This document shows, one piece after another, positions 46,251 to 54,626 of a stretch of 64,000 nt of DNA. The stretch spans positions 372,001-436,000 of the forward strand of contig NZ_PKQQ01000001.1 in the NCBI RefSeq assembly GCF_002893095.1, in the 5' to 3' direction. Under the pieces are notes generated by a model that worked only from the letters and a program-made list of their open reading frames with translations, was not told the DNA's origin and made no database searches. How positions within the stretch are numbered: position 1 is the first letter of the stretch; each line of letters opens with the position of its first letter. The stretch comes from Stenotrophomonas sp. VV52 (lineage in GTDB: Bacteria > Pseudomonadota > Gammaproteobacteria > Xanthomonadales > Xanthomonadaceae). The position numbers and the translations under genes were made by a program.

Positions 46251-46838
46251 TCAGCTGTGGCAGTCGTCGATGTCGCCCTGGTCCATCGTCGCGTACGGCT
46301 TGAAGGCCGGCAGCGCCGCCGCCAGCGCCTGCTGCTTGGCCAGCATCACCGGCAGCAGCCCGCACAGCTGCTTCGCGCTCGCCTCCATCTTGGCTGCCTC
46401 CGCGTTCACCCGCTCCTCGATGCCCTGCGTATCGCCCGAGAACACCCCCCGCAACGCCTCGCCGGCCGCCTTCACCCCCAGGCTCGCACCGGCCACCCCG
46501 ATGTCCATGCCCGCACCGGCCAGCGCCTCGATCTGCTTGCGGTAGTCCAGCAGCAGCGCGCGCTGGTGCGCATCCACTGCCACCGCCTTGCCATTGATCA
46601 GCAGGTCCCCCTGCGGCGTGATCTCGGCCTCGTCCGACTGGTTGTTGGACACCTTGATGTTGCCCTGGGCCATTTCCACCCGGGCCTTGTCCGTAGCGTC
46701 CTTGACCTTCTTCCCGATCGAATCGGCGTCCACCATCGGCTTGCCCGTGGCCGGGTCCGTCCGGTTCGAATCGGCATTGCCGCACGCCGCCAGGGGCAGG
46801 CACAGCAGCAGCGTCGGCAGCAGCAGTCGAATCTTCAT
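46251..46838 (-). CDS. DUF2884 (YggN-like) lipoprotein
   Basis: The 195-aa precursor has lipobox LPLAAC (Cys19). It shows the YggN-type layout: DGDLLINGKAVAVDAHQRALLLDYRKQIEAL, then GVAGASLGVKAAGEALRGVFSG and a C-terminal CGLLPVMLAKQQALAAALPAFKPYATM. The family is periplasmic with unknown function. It is 13 bp after the beta-repeat gene and likely the last gene of the YtrA-type operon. Confidence 0.82.
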   Translation of the reverse strand: MKIRLLLPTLLLCLPLAACGNADSNRTDPATGKPMVDADSIGKKVKDATDKARVEMAQGNIKVSNNQSDEAEITPQGDLLINGKAVAVDAHQRALLLDYRKQIEALAGAGMDIGVAGASLGVKAAGEALRGVFSGDTQGIEERVNAEAAKMEASAKQLCGLLPVMLAKQQALAAALPAFKPYATMDQGDIDDCHS

Positions 46839-46850
46839 GTGCGTGTCTCC

Positions 46851-47738
46851 TTACTTGCCACGCGGCAGCTGGACGCGGCCGCGCACGTTGCTGTCATTGA
46901 TATCGCCGCTGCCACTGTTGGCCACGGTCAGGTCGCCCCCCACGTCGCGCACCGTCACATCGCCCGAACCGTGACGGTCCACCGTGACGCTGCCGCCGAC
47001 ATCGCGGGCCTCGAAGTCGCCCGACCCGATGTTGCCCAGGCTCACGTTGCCCTTCACCTGGCGCAGGTCCACATCGCCCGACCCCACCGTCTTGATGGCG
47101 ACGTTGCCGGTCACCCCGTCCAGGGTCAGGTCGCCCGAACCGATCGTGCCGACCGTGACGTTGCCGCGCAGGTTGCGGGCATCGAAATCGCCCGAGCCGA
47201 TCGACAGCAGGTTCAGCGCACCCGCCCCGTCGAGTTCCACATCGCCCGAACCGATCGCCGCCGTGACCAGGCCCTTGATATCGCGCAGCTTGATGTCGCC
47301 CGAGCCCACGTCCGCACTCAACGAATGCGCCCCGGTCACCGACGCATCGCCCGAGCCTACCTTCATCTGGATCAGCACGTTGTCCGGAATCGTGCCGCGC
47401 AGGTCAAGGTAAGCGTAGCTGTTGCCGCTCATGTTGAACTTCAGACCCTGGTTCTCCCGGCGCAGGCGCACCACCAGCTTGTCGCCCACCTTCTCCTGGG
47501 TCACGGTCAGCTCCGGCAGCCAGTCGGCATTGGAAGCACAGGCCCGACCGCCCAGCTGGGCAGCGCCCGGGCCCGCCTGCAGCACCAGGTCGTGCTGGTT
47601 GACCTCGAACACCACCGCCTTGGCGCCGGCGACGTCGAGCTTGAGATCGCGCGGCGCGTTGAACTTGCACTGCGGCTCATCGGCCAGTGCGGTCAGCGGC
47701 AGCAACATCAGCGAAGCAATGGCAAGCGTGCGGATCAT
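46851..47738 (-). CDS. DUF4097-type beta-helix repeat protein, exported
   Basis: The 295-aa protein has a signal peptide (LAIASLMLLPLTALADE), a beta domain to about residue 120, and then nine GSGD motifs at residues 128, 145, 163, 181, 200, 219, 238, 257 and 276. The period settles to 19 residues. Each turn reads (V/I)GSGD(hydrophobic)x(hydrophobic), which predicts a right-handed parallel beta-solenoid, the DUF4097 fold. It follows the ABC permease gene by 26 bp. Binding partner unknown. Confidence 0.85.
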   Translation of the reverse strand: MIRTLAIASLMLLPLTALADEPQCKFNAPRDLKLDVAGAKAVVFEVNQHDLVLQAGPGAAQLGGRACASNADWLPELTVTQEKVGDKLVVRLRRENQGLKFNMSGNSYAYLDLRGTIPDNVLIQMKVGSGDASVTGAHSLSADVGSGDIKLRDIKGLVTAAIGSGDVELDGAGALNLLSIGSGDFDARNLRGNVTVGTIGSGDLTLDGVTGNVAIKTVGSGDVDLRQVKGNVSLGNIGSGDFEARDVGGSVTVDRHGSGDVTVRDVGGDLTVANSGSGDINDSNVRGRVQLPRGK

Positions 47739-47764
47739 GGACGGTTCCTCGAAGCGGTGAGGGA

Positions 47765-48796
47765 TCAGATTTCGCCGGCGCGGCGGCGCAGGCGGATGGC
47801 AATCACGATGAATACAGCGCCGGCAGCCGCGCCGATCCACAATTCCGGCAGGGCCAGCGCGGCCAGCTGGCTCGACGGCGACAGCGCCGCAGCGATGTTG
47901 TCGCTGTCGTGCATCACCGCCTGCAGCTGGTCCTGGCGGTAGAACAGGTCGCTGCCCGGCAGGGTGCCCAGCAGCAGGCGGCCCACGATGTGCTGCCAGA
48001 ACCAGCCGCTGCTCATGTCGAACAGCTGCATCACCCGGGTGGTGCTGACGATGATCCCGGCAAACAGCGGCAGCATCACCGCCCACAGGAACGGCTTGGA
48101 CTTGGCCAGCGCCGACCACATCAGCAGCCAGCCCACCGTCGGCAGTGCCCACAGCAGGTACACCGGCAGCCAGGCCAGGTGGCCGGCCAGGAACGCCAGC
48201 GGGCTGGCCGGGCCCCAGATCAGGGTCATCGGGTTGCCGCCGTGGGTCATCACGATCACCGACAGGATCGCCAGGAAGCCGAACATGGTCAGCACCGACG
48301 CGATCACCGCGATCACCGGGGCCACCAGCAGCGCGCTCAGCGCCTTGGACAGCACGGTCTGGGTGTCCGACAGCGGCAGCGACTTCCAGAACAGGATGCT
48401 GCGGTCGCGGCGGTCGTCATACAGCGCGCCCAGGCAGTAGAAGAACACCACGAAGGCCAGCACCACGAACGGCCACAGCGAGCTCAGTACCAGGGTCGCG
48501 TCCAGCGCATTGCCGAGGTCGGCCATGTTCTTGGCGTCCATGTGCTCGGTCAGCAGCTTCAGGTCCAGGCCGTTGATGTTGATCTTGGTGTTGTCCAGAT
48601 GCAGGTCGCCGTTGGCGGCCGCACGGCGCAGGCCCCACAGGCCGATCAGGATCCCGATCAGGCTCATCACCAGCGAAATGCCGCCGGCGATCAGCGGCGC
48701 CCACAGGAAACCGCCGCGGTTTTCCCAGTACTCGCGCTTGAGCAGCCACTTGAAGGTGCTGGCCTTGCTGATCGGGTGGTAGTGGACGGTGTTCAT
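47765..48796 (-). CDS. ABC transporter permease (YtrA-type operon)
   Basis: The 343-aa membrane protein has about six hydrophobic helices and the ABC-2-like permease features: FKWLLKREYWENRGGFLWAP near the N-terminus, DDRRDRSILFWKSLPLSDTQTVLSK in the cytoplasmic loop, and a C-terminal basic tail. Its ATG overlaps the ATPase stop by 4 nt. With the ATPase it forms a transporter of unknown substrate; homologous operons are linked to envelope-antibiotic response in other bacteria. Confidence 0.85.
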   Translation of the reverse strand: MNTVHYHPISKASTFKWLLKREYWENRGGFLWAPLIAGGISLVMSLIGILIGLWGLRRAAANGDLHLDNTKININGLDLKLLTEHMDAKNMADLGNALDATLVLSSLWPFVVLAFVVFFYCLGALYDDRRDRSILFWKSLPLSDTQTVLSKALSALLVAPVIAVIASVLTMFGFLAILSVIVMTHGGNPMTLIWGPASPLAFLAGHLAWLPVYLLWALPTVGWLLMWSALAKSKPFLWAVMLPLFAGIIVSTTRVMQLFDMSSGWFWQHIVGRLLLGTLPGSDLFYRQDQLQAVMHDSDNIAAALSPSSQLAALALPELWIGAAAGAVFIVIAIRLRRRAGEI

Positions 48797-49668
48797 GCGT
48801 AGGTTCCCTTCATGATGGCCACGAACAGATCCGCCAGCCCGGGGCTGCGGATTTCGCCAAGCGGCGTGAGCTGGGCGCGCGGTACCCCGTCGAACAGCAG
48901 TACGGTCTTGCCGAAGGGCAGGCTGCGCTCGTCGATCGGGCCCAGCGCACGGGCTGCCTCCAGCGTCTCGGCCGACACCAGCACTTCGGTGTAGCGCTCG
49001 CCGACCTCTTCCATGTCGGCGGTCAGCACGATGCGGCCGTCGCGGATGAACATCACGTCGGTGAGGATGTGCTCGATCTCTTCCACCTGGTGGGTGGTGA
49101 CGATGATCGTCTTCTGCTCGTCGAAATAGTCTTCCAGCAGGCGCTGGTAGAACTCCTTGCGGTACAGGATGTCCAGGCCCAGGGTCGGTTCGTCCAGCAC
49201 CAGCACCTTGGCGTCGATGGCCATCACCAGCGCCAGGTGCAGCTGCACGATCATGCCCTTGGACAGTTCGCGCACGCGCTGGCGCGGCTGCAGCTTGGTT
49301 GCCGCCAGGAAACGCTCGCAGCGGGCGCGGTCGAAGCGCGGGTGGACCCCGGCCACGAAGTCGATCGCATCGCGCACCTTCATCCAGCGCGGCAGCACCG
49401 CCACGTCGGCGATGAAGCACACATCATTCATCAGCGCGTTGCGCTGCACGGTCGGGTCCAGCCCGAGCACGCTCAGCTCGCCGTCCACCGTGGTCAGGCC
49501 CAACAGTGCCTTGAGCAGGGTGGTCTTGCCGGCGCCGTTGGGGCCGATCAGGCCGGTGATCCGGCCCGGGGCGATGGTGAAGCTGGTGTTGTCCAGCGCG
49601 AGGGTCTGCTTGTAGGCCTTGCGCAGGCCACGGGCGGAGATGACGACATCACTAGCAACGGCATTCAT
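48793..49668 (-). CDS. ABC transporter ATP-binding protein (YtrA-type operon)
   Basis: The 291-aa ATPase has Walker A GPNGAGKT (residues 42-49), a non-standard signature LSKGM in place of LSGGQ, and Walker B VLVLDEPTLGLD. A long C-terminal region (about 215-291) lies beyond the nucleotide domain. The LSKGM variant is typical of ABC-2-type systems. Its ATG overlaps the GntR stop by 4 nt and its stop overlaps the permease ATG. Confidence 0.92.
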   Translation of the reverse strand: MNAVASDVVISARGLRKAYKQTLALDNTSFTIAPGRITGLIGPNGAGKTTLLKALLGLTTVDGELSVLGLDPTVQRNALMNDVCFIADVAVLPRWMKVRDAIDFVAGVHPRFDRARCERFLAATKLQPRQRVRELSKGMIVQLHLALVMAIDAKVLVLDEPTLGLDILYRKEFYQRLLEDYFDEQKTIIVTTHQVEEIEHILTDVMFIRDGRIVLTADMEEVGERYTEVLVSAETLEAARALGPIDERSLPFGKTVLLFDGVPRAQLTPLGEIRSPGLADLFVAIMKGTYA

Positions 49669-50027
49669 GAGGATTTCCCCTGGGGCAGCAATTCGTCGAG
49701 ATGCAGGCCCAGGCGCTGGATGCGCTCCAGGACCAGCGGCCATTCTTCATTGAGGAAGCGGTCGCGCTCGCTGCTGCGCAGCTGGGTGGCGGCTTCCTCG
49801 GTCATGAACATGCCCAGGCCACGGCGCTTCTCGACCAGGCCTTCGTCGGCCAGTTCCTGGTAAGCGCGCGACACGGTGATGGGGTTGAGCTGGTACTCGG
49901 CGGCCACCTGTCGAACCGAGGGCAACGCATCGCCGGGCTTGATGATGCTGTCCAGCATCATGGCGATCACGCGTTCCTTCAGCTGACGGTAGATCGGAGC
50001 ACCATCGCTCCATTGGATATCGCTCAT
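49665..50027 (-). CDS. GntR-family regulator, YtrA subfamily
   Basis: The 120-aa protein has an N-terminal winged helix (APIYRQLKERVIAMMLD, GDALPSVRQVAAEYQLNPITVSRAYQELADEGLVEKRRGLGMFM) and only a short C-terminal dimerisation tail, which defines the YtrA subfamily. Such repressors autoregulate an operon with an ABC transporter. The GGTG-N16-CACC element at 50306-50329 is the likely operator. It starts 2 bp after the small leading gene. Effector unknown. Confidence 0.92.
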   Translation of the reverse strand: MSDIQWSDGAPIYRQLKERVIAMMLDSIIKPGDALPSVRQVAAEYQLNPITVSRAYQELADEGLVEKRRGLGMFMTEEAATQLRSSERDRFLNEEWPLVLERIQRLGLHLDELLPQGKSS

Positions 50028-50029
50028 GG

Positions 50030-50281
50030 TCAGCTCCGTGGGTTCAGCGACTGTGCGAATGAGAAGTAAGGCATGGACAGGGAGCTGTGCAGCCGGCGGG
50101 GAGGCGTGGGGGCGCCGTCGGCGGTCCCTGCCTTGATGACGCCTGCGTCCTGCGGGCCTTCAAACGCACCGGTGGCGATGTCGCCGCCACGGTCACCGGC
50201 GGGGATGCTGAACCAGCCCAGCAGCAGCAGCGCGGACGCGGCTGTAAGGGCTTTGGCGGAGTGGTGGCGCATGCGGTTCAT
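50030..50281 (-). CDS. small membrane-anchored protein, first gene of the GntR operon
   Basis: The 83-aa product MNRMRHHSAK... has one hydrophobic segment (ALTAASALLLLGWFSIP) and then a short extracytoplasmic part without known domain. GGGGAAG precedes the ATG at 50281. Its stop is 2 bp before the GntR start, so it belongs to the same transcript. An ATG at 50272 is also in frame. I do not recognise a family. Confidence 0.6.
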   Translation of the reverse strand: MNRMRHHSAKALTAASALLLLGWFSIPAGDRGGDIATGAFEGPQDAGVIKAGTADGAPTPPRRLHSSLSMPYFSFAQSLNPRS

Positions 50282-50305
50282 GGGCTTCCCCTGCATCAGG
50301 TGACT

Positions 50306-50346
50306 GGTGTTGTATGCAACTATAACACCGACACGCCGATGTGCAA
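50306..50346 (-). promoter_or_regulatory. promoter with overlapping YtrA-type operator
   Basis: On the minus strand a -35 like TTGCAC (50341-50346), a 16-bp spacer and a -10 TATAGT (50319-50324) stand upstream of the small gene. The 24-bp inverted repeat at 50306-50329 is GGTG-N16-CACC with further symmetry (GGTGTT/AACACC) and covers the -10. A motif of the form GGTG-N16-CACC has been described for a xanthomonad YtrA-type GntR protein, as I recall. Confidence 0.7.
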
Positions 50347-50549
50347 TACCCGACACGCCCCAACTGATGGCAGGGGTATTACACAGTCTGAATGCGGAGC
50401 GCAAGTGGTTGATTCAATTCGTTAAATCTCCCCGTCACGACCTTCATTTCCATGGCCGTGCATTCAGCTGCGGGAGCAAAACCCCCGGTGATATAGTCCG
50501 CGTGCGCCCTGCACAGCAGGTTTTCCCGCTTCCATCCGGAGTTTTTGCG

Positions 50550-51158
50550 ATGTCCCAGACGTCTCCCGTGCTGCCCCCGTACCCCGCTGTCCGCGCGCGT
50601 GCCCGCCGCTGGGGCGTGGGCCTGCTGCTGGTGGGCCTGCTGGGCAGCGCCTCGGCCCAGGCGGCCGACCTGCTCGACGTCGACTACCGGCCGCTGGCGG
50701 GCAAGTCGGAAGTGAACCTGGAGAAGACCTATGGCGGCAAGGTGCTGCTGGTGGTCAACACCGCCAGCAAGTGCGGCTACACCCCGCAGTACGAGGCCCT
50801 GGAGGCCCTGCAGAAGAAGTACGCCGCGCGCGGGTTCTCGGTGCTGGGCTTCCCGTCCAACGACTTCAAGGGGCAGGAACCGGGCAGCGAGAAGGAGATC
50901 CAGGAGTTCTGCACGCTCACCTACGGCGTGAAGTTCCCCATGTTCCAGAAGGTACAGGTCACCGGCCCGGAGGCCACGCCGCTGTACCAGCGCCTGACCG
51001 CCGCCACCAAGGTCGCACCGGGCTGGAACTTCCATAAGTACCTGATCGGGCGGGGCGGCAAGGTGGTCGCCCAGTTCCCCAGCAAGGTGACCCCGGACGA
51101 CAAGGCGCTGGTTGCCGCGATCGAACGTGAGCTGTCTGTCACACCGGCGACGCACTGA
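50550..51158 (+). CDS. glutathione peroxidase family protein, exported
   Basis: The 202-aa precursor has an Arg-rich N-terminus and a hydrophobic signal (WGVGLLLVGLLGSASAQA) followed by a Gpx domain with peroxidatic Cys75 (NTASKCGYTPQY), FPSNDFKGQEPG and WNFHKYLIG. It differs from the cytoplasmic paralogue at 12693 by the export signal, so it should protect the periplasm from peroxides. The ATG follows CGGAG at about 8 nt. The RARARR segment before the hydrophobic core might suggest Tat, but I see no clear RR-x-FLK motif. Confidence 0.9.
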   Translation: MSQTSPVLPPYPAVRARARRWGVGLLLVGLLGSASAQAADLLDVDYRPLAGKSEVNLEKTYGGKVLLVVNTASKCGYTPQYEALEALQKKYAARGFSVLGFPSNDFKGQEPGSEKEIQEFCTLTYGVKFPMFQKVQVTGPEATPLYQRLTAATKVAPGWNFHKYLIGRGGKVVAQFPSKVTPDDKALVAAIERELSVTPATH

Positions 51159-51241
51159 CAGCCTCGACATCTCGCACGTGCGTGCGACAATGCCGGATTC
51201 GCGCCGACGTCGGCGTCCAGTAACTTCCAGGAATGCAGCGA

Positions 51242-52222
51242 ATGAAGATGGGAATGCGCGGCGCCGCGGCGTCGGTTCTGATTCTGGCGATGGGTGCCAC
51301 CGGTACCGTGATGTCGCAACAACCGGCTGCAGGTGCAGCCGCAAAGGAGACTTCGACCTTGACCTCCCAACGTGAAAACGTCAGCTATGCCATCGGCATG
51401 GATGTCGCAAATTCGTTCGCCCCGATCGCCGACGAGATCGATCTGGCCGCCCTGCGCCGCGCAGTGAACAACGCCTTCGAAGGCAAGCAGCCGCTGATCA
51501 CCCAGGAAGAAGCCCAGAAGACCGACCAGTCGCTGCGCATGGCCATGGCGGTCAAGAGCGGCCAGCCGGTGCCGGGCATGGCCCCGGGCACCCCGGCGCC
51601 GAAGGTGGACCGTGAGAAGGTCGGCCTGATGCTGGGCAGCTACGCCGTCGGCCCGTCGCTGGCGCCGCTGAAGACCGAGCTGGACCTGGACGTGCTGTTC
51701 GACGCGGTCAAGACCGCCTTCGCCAAGGGCACCCCGAAGCTGACCGCCGACCAGGCCAAGTCGACCCTGGAAGCCTTCATGGCCGCCAAGCAGGGTGAGA
51801 TGCAGGCCAAGGAAGCCGCCAAGGCCGGTACCAATCGCACCGAAGGCAACAACTTCCTGGCGAAGAACAAGACCCAGCCGGGCGTGGTCACCACCGCGTC
51901 GGGCCTGCAGTACCAGGTGCTGCGTCCGGGTTCGGGCGAGCGCCCGATGCCGACCAGCAAGGTCCGCGTGAACTACGAAGGCAAGCTGCTCGACGGCACC
52001 GTCTTCGACAGCAGCTACACCCGTGGCGAGCCGATCGTGTTCGGCCTGGACCAGGTGGTCAAGGGCTGGTCGGAAGGCGTTGCACTGATGCCGGTCGGCG
52101 CCAAGTACCGCTTCTGGATCCCGGGCGAACTGGCCTACGGTGAGCAGGGCACGCCGGGCGGTCCGATCGGCCCGAACGCGACGCTGACCTTCGACGTCGA
52201 ACTGCTGGACGTTCTTCCGTAA
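51242..52222 (+). CDS. FKBP-type peptidyl-prolyl cis-trans isomerase (Mip/FkpA-like)
   Basis: The 326-aa precursor has a signal region and two FKBP N-terminal dimerisation segments ([13 protein letters not shown] and [14 protein letters not shown]), suggesting an internal duplication. A C-terminal FKBP domain follows ([54 protein letters not shown]). It catalyses proline isomerisation of envelope proteins. I prefer ATG 51242 because AGGA (51229-51232) is 9 nt away; it abuts the in-frame ATG at 51233. ugd follows 23 bp later. Confidence 0.9.
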   Translation: MKMGMRGAAASVLILAMGATGTVMSQQPAAGAAAKETSTLTSQRENVSYAIGMDVANSFAPIADEIDLAALRRAVNNAFEGKQPLITQEEAQKTDQSLRMAMAVKSGQPVPGMAPGTPAPKVDREKVGLMLGSYAVGPSLAPLKTELDLDVLFDAVKTAFAKGTPKLTADQAKSTLEAFMAAKQGEMQAKEAAKAGTNRTEGNNFLAKNKTQPGVVTTASGLQYQVLRPGSGERPMPTSKVRVNYEGKLLDGTVFDSSYTRGEPIVFGLDQVVKGWSEGVALMPVGAKYRFWIPGELAYGEQGTPGGPIGPNATLTFDVELLDVLP

Positions 52223-52245
52223 TCGGAACTGGAGTTACTACGGAC

Positions 52246-53595
52246 ATGCGCGTCGCAATTTTCGGTACCGGCTATGTCGGACTGGTCACGGGTACCTGCC
52301 TGGCCGATGTCGGCCACCAGGTGGTCTGCGTCGATATCGACCAGGCCAAGGTCGACGGCCTCAACCGTGGCGTCATCCCGATCTACGAGCCGGGCCTGGA
52401 GCCGATGGTCAAGGCCAACCATGCCGCCTCGCGGCTGGCCTTCACCACCGATGCCGCCGAGGCGATCGCACATGGCCAGGTGATCTTCATTGCCGTGGGC
52501 ACGCCACCGGACGAGGACGGCAGCGCCGACCTGCAGTACGTGCTGGCCGTGGCCCGCACCATCGGTCGGCACATGCGTGTGCCGACCGTGGTGGTGAACA
52601 AGTCGACCGTGCCGGTGGGCACGGCCGACAAGGTCCGCGCCGCGATTGCCGAGGTCCTGGCAGAGCGCGGCGAGGAGATCACGTTCGACGTGGTCTCCAA
52701 CCCCGAATTCCTCAAGGAAGGCGACGCGGTGGCCGACTGCATGCGGCCGGACCGCATCGTGATCGGTGCGGCCAACGCCGAATCGGTGGCGCTGATGCGC
52801 CGCCTGTACGCGCCGTTCAACCGCAACCACGATCGTGTGGTGGAGATGGACGTGCGCTCGGCCGAGCTGACCAAGTACGCCGCCAACGCCATGCTGGCGA
52901 CCAAGATTTCGTTCATGAACGAGATCGCCAATATTGCCGAGAAGGTCGGTGCCGACGTCGAACAGGTCCGCCAGGGCATCGGTTCGGACCCGCGCATCGG
53001 CTGGCACTTCATCTACCCGGGCGCCGGTTACGGCGGCTCGTGTTTCCCCAAGGACGTGCAGGCGCTGGCCCGCACCGCGCAGCAGTATGGCCATGAGCCC
53101 AAGCTGCTCAATGCGGTGGAGGCGGTCAACGACGCGCAGAAGGGGCATCTGTTCCAGCTGATCCAGCGTCATTACGACCGCGGTGAGGATGAGGGCGTGC
53201 GCGGCCGCACCTTCGCGGTGTGGGGCCTGTCGTTCAAGCCGAACACCGACGACATGCGCGAAGCCTCCAGCCGCCGCCTGCTGGCGCAGCTGTGGGAAGG
53301 CGGCGCCACCGTGCGCGCCTACGACCCGGAAGCCACCGAAGAAGCGCGACGCATTTTCGGCGAGCGCGACGACCTGGTGTTCTGCGAGAGCGCCTACGAC
53401 GCCATCGACGGCGCCGATGCGCTGGTGGTGGTCACCGAGTGGAAGCAGTTCCGCAGCCCGGACTTCAACCGCCTGCGCGAAACGCTGAAGGACGCCGTGG
53501 TCTTCGACGGCCGCAACCTGTACGACCCGCAGGAAATCGAAGCCGCGGGCCTGGCTTACTACGGCATTGGCCGGGGACGTTCGCTGCATGCATGA
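52246..53595 (+). CDS. ugd: UDP-glucose 6-dehydrogenase
   Basis: The 449-aa enzyme oxidises UDP-glucose to UDP-glucuronate in two NAD+-dependent steps, providing precursor for surface polysaccharide. It has the NAD loop FGTGYVG (residues 6-12), [28 protein letters not shown], and the catalytic Cys266 in [12 protein letters not shown]. The C-terminal domain shows [14 protein letters not shown]. It heads a likely operon with slyX, which overlaps its 3' end by 8 nt. Confidence 0.96.
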   Translation: MRVAIFGTGYVGLVTGTCLADVGHQVVCVDIDQAKVDGLNRGVIPIYEPGLEPMVKANHAASRLAFTTDAAEAIAHGQVIFIAVGTPPDEDGSADLQYVLAVARTIGRHMRVPTVVVNKSTVPVGTADKVRAAIAEVLAERGEEITFDVVSNPEFLKEGDAVADCMRPDRIVIGAANAESVALMRRLYAPFNRNHDRVVEMDVRSAELTKYAANAMLATKISFMNEIANIAEKVGADVEQVRQGIGSDPRIGWHFIYPGAGYGGSCFPKDVQALARTAQQYGHEPKLLNAVEAVNDAQKGHLFQLIQRHYDRGEDEGVRGRTFAVWGLSFKPNTDDMREASSRRLLAQLWEGGATVRAYDPEATEEARRIFGERDDLVFCESAYDAIDGADALVVVTEWKQFRSPDFNRLRETLKDAVVFDGRNLYDPQEIEAAGLAYYGIGRGRSLHA

Positions 53596-53827
53596 GTCCA
53601 CTCCCTCCGCGCGTGAGCAGGCGCTGGAAGCGCGCCTGGTCGAGCTTGAAATGCGCGTGTCCTTCCAGGAACAGGCGCTGGCCGAGCTCAGCGAAGCGTT
53701 GGCCGATGCGCGCATCGAGGGCAGCCGCAACGCCGACCTGACCCGCCTGCTGCTGGAGGACCTGGGCAAGGTCCGCAACGCGCTGTATTCCGATTCGGGC
53801 GAAGAACCACCGCCCCCGCACTACTGA
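53588..53827 (+). CDS. slyX: SlyX-like coiled-coil protein
   Basis: The 79-aa protein is a heptad-repeat coiled coil ([25 protein letters not shown]) ending in a proline-rich tail (EEPPPPHY), exactly the SlyX layout. Function of SlyX is unknown. Its ATG overlaps the last codons of ugd. It is 13 bp upstream of the DUF2058 gene. Confidence 0.88.
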   Translation: MHESTPSAREQALEARLVELEMRVSFQEQALAELSEALADARIEGSRNADLTRLLLEDLGKVRNALYSDSGEEPPPPHY

Positions 53828-53840
53828 TCGACCCAACGTC

Positions 53841-54557
53841 ATGAGCGATACCCTCCGCGACCAGCTGCTGGGCCTGGGCTTCAAGTCCGCGCCCACGCCC
53901 GAACGCAAGCCCGACGCCCGCCGTGATGGCCGGCCCCCGAACAAGCCGCACGGTGGCCGCCCGCAGGGCAAGGCCGCCGAGGGCGCGCGCCCGCCGCGCG
54001 ATGGCCAGCGCCCCGCGCGCGACGGCGACGCCCGTCGCGGTCCGCAGGGCAAGGGCCGCCCCGGTGGCGGCGGAGTCCGTCCGGGCCAGGGCCAGGGCCA
54101 GAAGCCCGGCCAGGGCACGCCGCGCTCGCGCGAGGACATCGATCTGGCCAAGGCCTATGCGATCCGCGCGCAGAAGGAAAAGGATGACCGCATCGAAGCC
54201 GAGCGCCTGAAGCAGGAAGAGGCGCGCGTGCGCCGCGAAGCCAAGGTCAAGCTCGAAGAACTGCTCAAGGGCAAGGCGCTCAACGATGAAGCCGCCGACA
54301 TCGCGCGGCACTTCCCGTACGGCGGCAAGATCAAGCGCATCTATGTCACCGCCGACCAGCTGCGCCAGCTCAATGCGGGCGAACTGGGCGTGCTGCAGAG
54401 CAATGGCCGTTACCTGCTGGTGACCGCGGCGGTGCTCGACAAAGCCGAAGCGGTGTTCGCCCCGTCGGTCGCGCTGCGCGTGGATCCGAACGCACCGGCC
54501 GAAGACGACCCGTACGCCGACCCGGCCTACCAGGTGCCGGACGACCTGGTCTGGTAA
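53841..54557 (+). CDS. DUF2058 (YaiL-like) protein with RG-rich N-terminal region
   Basis: The 238-aa protein begins MSDTLRDQLLGLGFK, the DUF2058 signature. An Arg/Gly/Pro/Gln-rich low-complexity stretch (about residues 18-95) follows, then a charged helix (RAQKEKDDRIEAERLKQEEARVRREAKVK) and a compact C-terminal domain (FPYGGKIKRIYVTADQLRQLNAGELGVLQ). E. coli YaiL lacks such a long RG-rich linker. The linker is likely disordered and could bind nucleic acid; function unknown. Confidence 0.85.
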   Translation: MSDTLRDQLLGLGFKSAPTPERKPDARRDGRPPNKPHGGRPQGKAAEGARPPRDGQRPARDGDARRGPQGKGRPGGGGVRPGQGQGQKPGQGTPRSREDIDLAKAYAIRAQKEKDDRIEAERLKQEEARVRREAKVKLEELLKGKALNDEAADIARHFPYGGKIKRIYVTADQLRQLNAGELGVLQSNGRYLLVTAAVLDKAEAVFAPSVALRVDPNAPAEDDPYADPAYQVPDDLVW

Positions 54558-54626
54558 GCGCGTAATCGCCCCATGTAATGCCACCTGACGGCCTGCGAGG
54601 CAGGTCGCCAGGTCACAGGAGTGTGC

